NCBI RefSeq assembly: GCF_022808715.1
Contig: NZ_JAKZKX010000025.1
Coordinates: forward strand, 1-53,170
DNA length: 53,170 nucleotides
Direction of reading: 5' to 3'
From: Fundidesulfovibrio agrisoli
GTDB taxonomy: Bacteria; Desulfobacterota; Desulfovibrionia; Desulfovibrionales; Desulfovibrionaceae
A program made the position numbers and the translations under genes. Positions 50,013 through 53,170 of the stretch are shown in pieces. Numbering within the stretch: position 1 is the first letter of the stretch; each line of letters opens with the position of its first letter. The notes below the pieces were generated by a model. That model was not told the origin of the DNA and did not search any database. It saw only the letters and a program-made list of their open reading frames with translations.

Positions 50013-51737
50013 TTACATCATTTTTTTGGAGGTCGAAGCCGGCAATGTATTTGCGTCAGAGATTTTGCACGGGATGTAAGGCTGTTGCCCATGACGAAAC
50101 GCTTTCTGGAGTCGATTCACGCGTAGTCGTGTAAACCAGAGGCCGAGGAGGCGCGTGTCGCTAGATAAGCCGTGTGAGCTCGGTGAAGAAGGCCCGGATA
50201 GTTCGAATACAATGTCGACAAAATCTGAAATTATGTCCTTTGGGTGGACGATGAGTTCGAAATTGCGAATCAGACCTGCCTTATCCATTTTGAATCTCGC
50301 AATCGCTCGCCCGCAAAACAAGACACGGACCCCTATCTTTCTACATCCCCCTGCTAGAAAGGGACGTGCCTCAAACTCAATTACAAGTCCATCCGAAAAC
50401 TCTTTGGGGAGGGTCATGACCACACGCGCACGGTTGCCAATTGTCCAACGCCCTTCTCCTTCACCAACTCCCCAGCCTTCTTTGAGGAACTCAACGCAGG
50501 CTAGGTCGTTACCCATTTGGATGTTGACCCCAAAAGGCGATTCGTTCGGCGGTCGATACGTAGCACGACAAGGGTAACACATAGTAGACGCGGTAATTCT
50601 GTCTGTCAGACAAGCTATCAATTGCGAGTAGTCCTGAATCATGCGCTTAGCCGAGAAAAGGCACTGAGCCCTGTTGCGAGCCGATTTACCAAGAAGCAAC
50701 CTATAGGCTGGATCTGTCGCCAACGTGGTCAATGCCTGAGCAAGCGCTGAAACAATGGAGTCGGGATTTTGCACTGGGTCGGGCAAGAGGATACCGGTAC
50801 GTCCAATTTGTTCTGGAATACCGCTTACTGCTGTCGCAACAATTGGTAGTGCCTGCCCCATGGCCTCTATGATGCTAAGAGGCATGCCTTCAGACTCTGA
50901 TGCGAGAATGAAGATGTCCGACACTGATAGCCAGTCACGTACATCGTCGCGTTGACCGAGGACAAGGACACGAGAGGAAATACCCAAATTGGCAAGGTCA
51001 CGAGTGACCCTTTCCTGCTCATTGCCAATGTCATGACCGATCCAAGCAAAACGAAGCTTACAACCCACGGGATGATCCTTCAGTGCAGTTGCAGTCTTCA
51101 TAATATATTGATAACCTTTTCTATGTTCAAACCGAGCCACAGTTGTACACAATACAGCGTCCGCTTCAAGCCCAATGACTCGCCGCATGCTTTCGCGTTG
51201 CTCGTATGGTTGCATTTGAAAATAATTTTGCGGCCTTCCATTATAGATAACGCTAGACTTATTTTTTGAAACATAACCGTGTTTTTGCAACAAATTTAAA
51301 TTGTCTGTAGAGACTGCAACTACGTGCAATGCCCCAGCCATAGCTATTATCGCTTCTTTTTTGTACCAAGATTCTTTTTTTAGTACAGATGCTGCTATGT
51401 AGTTCACAATAATGACATACGGGATTCCCCAGTCTCTACAGACCTTTTTTGCTGCTAAGCTTGAATCATATGCACTGTCACAGAAAACAACGAGGTTAGG
51501 CTTAGCCGTGAGAAATACAGCCTCAGGTTCGTTGCGACTAAACGCCCCCTTGGCGGAATTTTGTAGTAGTCCATTTTCAATGGGAATATGTCGCAGGCCT
51601 TCAGGACTACCAGACACCTGTGGATAGCAGGCAATTGTAATGTCATACCCCTCCTCCAAAAGGCCTGTTGACAGTAACTTCGCGTTGCCCCATGTGCCCC
51701 CTACTCCTGGATCATCGCAATATATCATTACGTGCAT
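50013..51737 (-). CDS. Family 4 glycosyltransferase with C-terminal beta-sandwich
   Basis: A 574-residue enzyme. The ATG at 51737 (MHVMIYCDDPGVGGTWGNAK) is preferred; eight codons earlier an in-frame TTG could also start. The GT4 part (~1-385) has the N-terminal glycine-rich loop, TTVARFEHRKGYQYI, LVLGQRDDVRDWL and SESEGMPLSIIEAMGQALP (E-x7-E). The last ~170 residues form a separate beta-sandwich (FLKEGWGVGEGEGRWTIGN) with no enzyme signature. This is the first gene of the minus-strand glycan operon. Base composition is somewhat higher than in its neighbours but below the host. Confidence 0.88.
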   Translation of the reverse strand: MHVMIYCDDPGVGGTWGNAKLLSTGLLEEGYDITIACYPQVSGSPEGLRHIPIENGLLQNSAKGAFSRNEPEAVFLTAKPNLVVFCDSAYDSSLAAKKVCRDWGIPYVIIVNYIAASVLKKESWYKKEAIIAMAGALHVVAVSTDNLNLLQKHGYVSKNKSSVIYNGRPQNYFQMQPYEQRESMRRVIGLEADAVLCTTVARFEHRKGYQYIMKTATALKDHPVGCKLRFAWIGHDIGNEQERVTRDLANLGISSRVLVLGQRDDVRDWLSVSDIFILASESEGMPLSIIEAMGQALPIVATAVSGIPEQIGRTGILLPDPVQNPDSIVSALAQALTTLATDPAYRLLLGKSARNRAQCLFSAKRMIQDYSQLIACLTDRITASTMCYPCRATYRPPNESPFGVNIQMGNDLACVEFLKEGWGVGEGEGRWTIGNRARVVMTLPKEFSDGLVIEFEARPFLAGGCRKIGVRVLFCGRAIARFKMDKAGLIRNFELIVHPKDIISDFVDIVFELSGPSSPSSHGLSSDTRLLGLWFTRLRVNRLQKAFRHGQQPYIPCKISDANTLPASTSKKMM

Positions 51738-52244
51738 ATAAATCGCCTGACTTTCATTCAATCATGCCTAGATTTACATTCTAAACTTGCTGACCTCAAA
51801 CAGGACTTTATAGTTGACTATATTCGCTTTGTTAGACATGTACTTGTTTCTTACAAATGCCAGAACAATCCGTATCATTTGAGACCCTGGAATCTCGCTA
51901 GCCTGTTTTGAAGAACCCCAAAATGCTCTCAAGGCAATTGATTTGACTATGCTGAAGGGGAAACTCATTCTCTACAGGTTGCCTAGAAACTGCATTCTAT
52001 ACCAGGTCAATGCGGCCGTTGTTATATAGCAAACCATCTGAAGGAGGGTGATACTCCGACTACCCCCACTTCATAAAGCATCCACAACAGGAACTCTTGC
52101 CATCGCGCAAGTCATCAACGCCATATAATATATAGTGCTAACTATACAAAGACGTTTTGTCCTGTTAATTATTGTAATTTAAGCCTGGCATCCACTAATA
52201 CAATCAACAACCTATTGTCTATCGGGATTCGGGTAAGCCTCCAC
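51738..52244 (-). other. 507-bp AT-rich gap at the right end of the glycan genes
   Basis: The promoter of the minus-strand glycan operon must lie here or within it. A 64-codon minus frame (51774-51968, MSFPFSIVKSIALRAFW) has no good ribosome-binding site and is probably noise. Beyond it, to 52244, I see no gene. Confidence 0.35.
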
Positions 52245-53170
52245 CTATTGAACAGCTTTCCTTCTAATCATACAAACTAAAGATTCAAGAGCATCGTCAT
52301 GACTGATGGACTGTAGACACTCGCCGTTACGCACTTCCGCAACCGACCCACCCTGCACGAAGGTGCCTGAGTAACAGATGTCATAGGCTTGCTCTGCCCA
52401 GCCTTTTAACCGTGCCACGAAGCCCAGTAGCGGCATACCCTTGCCACGCGACCCGCAGAACTGGGGTGCCGCCGCCCAGGGGGTCAGACGCCCGTCGTGG
52501 GAAATGGCGGCGTATTCCAGAGCGTCGGGCTCCAGGCCTTCGGCGAGCATGGCCACGGCCTCGAGGTGCAGTTTGGAGCCGGGCAGGCCCGCGGGCTGGC
52601 CGTCCTCGGCCACCTGGTCGCCGATGTTCTGGATGTGACAGGCCAGATGCAGCTTGACGCCGGTGGCCGCCTGGGGCTGCTGCCCGTACATCGGCATCTG
52701 GGGAGCCTGGGGGGCCTGGGGCTGAGCGAAAGGAGCGGCCTGAGGCTGCTGTGCGAACATGGGAGCCTGGGAAGCCGCCTGGGGCTGCTGCCCGAACGTG
52801 GGAGGCTGGCACTGGGCGAAGGGGGCCGCCTGGGGCTTCTGCCCGAACATCGGAGTCTGAGGAGCCTGGGGAGCGGCCTGAGCCTGGCCGAAGGGAGCCG
52901 CCTGGGGCTGCTGTCCGAAAATCGGAGCCTGGGGAGCCTGGGGAGCGGCCTGGGGCTGGCCGAAGGAAGCGCCCTGCACGGCCGCCTGATGCCTGCGGAC
53001 TTCCAAGTGCATGCCCGTGGTGGGGTAGTCGCCGGGGCGCAAAGTCAAAAACTGCACGATGGCGCCGCGCTCGCCCACGGTGACGGCCACTTCCTGCCCT
53101 GGGGAGGTCAGCCAGGCCACTTCGCCGGATTCGAAAGCCACCGAGCCGGAGCCCATGAGGGGCAAAATAC
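52245..53170 (-). CDS. Repeat protein with ChW-like domain, 5' part missing
   Basis: The frame is open to the right edge, so the true start is outside. The visible N-terminal part is VAWLTSPGQEVAVTVGERG and similar. A ~110-residue Pro/Gln/Ala low-complexity region follows, built from units like FGQQPQAAPFAQ. The next ~45 residues (LHLACHIQNIGDQVAEDGQP, then GSKLHLEAVAML) match the order of a ChW (clostridial hydrophobic W) repeat, a cell-surface or tail-protein module, although the central Trp is missing. A Cys-containing end follows. The gene is GC-rich up to about 52.4 kb; the last ~150 bp are poorer in GC, so its 3' end is near the island boundary. Confidence 0.65.
   Translation of the reverse strand, partial: ILPLMGSGSVAFESGEVAWLTSPGQEVAVTVGERGAIVQFLTLRPGDYPTTGMHLEVRRHQAAVQGASFGQPQAAPQAPQAPIFGQQPQAAPFGQAQAAPQAPQTPMFGQKPQAAPFAQCQPPTFGQQPQAASQAPMFAQQPQAAPFAQPQAPQAPQMPMYGQQPQAATGVKLHLACHIQNIGDQVAEDGQPAGLPGSKLHLEAVAMLAEGLEPDALEYAAISHDGRLTPWAAAPQFCGSRGKGMPLLGFVARLKGWAEQAYDICYSGTFVQGGSVAEVRNGECLQSISHDDALESLVCMIRRKAVQ

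Larger units (their letters stand above)
39321..52244. mobile_element. Putative genomic island (glycan-type cargo)
   Basis: From the tRNA-Ala fragment to about 52.2 kb the DNA is mostly AT-rich, against GC-rich DNA on both sides. All complete genes are on the minus strand and encode glycosyltransferases and large associated proteins. The IS3-type remnant near the left end is GC-rich and came separately. No integrase is visible; it would be expected next to the intact tRNA. The right boundary is set by composition only. Confidence 0.5.

Noticed and set aside
52680-52990. CRISPR or DNA satellite at the right end
   Set aside because: The repeats are in frame, of uneven length and code for Pro/Gln/Ala units inside an open frame.

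Overview
The window looks like chromosome from a GC-rich, anaerobic, sulfate-reducer-like bacterium, most likely Desulfovibrionales. This rests on a soluble periplasmic [NiFe] hydrogenase, many secreted or lipoprotein genes, several rhodanese-type sulfur-handling proteins, c-di-GMP enzymes and a MoxR/Bat operon. The placement is an inference from gene content and base composition; no rRNA or other phylogenetic marker is present.

Layout. 1-2.4 kb: 3' part of the hydrogenase small subunit, then the complete large subunit and a clear terminator. 2.6-11.4 kb: accessory genes, namely a DUF488 protein, secreted proteins, a rhodanese-YceI fusion without the sulfur-carrying cysteine, a GH63-like glucosidase and a secreted beta-propeller. 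11.7-19.1 kb: purT, then a TetR repressor divergent from a secreted amidohydrolase and a three-domain LplT-PlsC-acyl-ACP synthetase, with three nearly identical 18-bp palindromes between them. 19.1-23.8 kb: a lipoprotein, a cupin, a tandem rhodanese with two in-frame UGA codons, and a GGDEF-EAL protein. 23.8-33.0 kb: on the minus strand, an arylsulfatase, then moxR, DUF58, DUF4381, batA, batB, batC and batD, then nudC. 33.6-39.0 kb: an alpha/beta hydrolase, a periplasmic-binding-protein/GGDEF sensor and a beta-lactamase-fold hydrolase.

At 39.28 kb a 3' half of tRNA-Ala(GGC) lies next to a strong hairpin. From there the base composition changes. After a decayed IS3-family element comes about 11 kb of AT-rich DNA with glycosyltransferases and large TPR or beta-sandwich proteins, all on the minus strand. 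I read this as a genomic island integrated at tRNA-Ala. GC-rich sequence returns near 52.4 kb, where a proline/glutamine-repeat protein with a ChW-like domain runs off the window.

The most exciting observation is the rhodanese at 20559-21353. Its only two internal stops are UGA, in one frame, five codons apart, and they sit exactly where this family has its two active-loop cysteines. A 6-bp hairpin with a GGUC loop lies 20 nt after the second UGA and 35 nt after the first. This is best explained as a selenoprotein with a Sec-x4-Sec active loop and one shared SECIS element.
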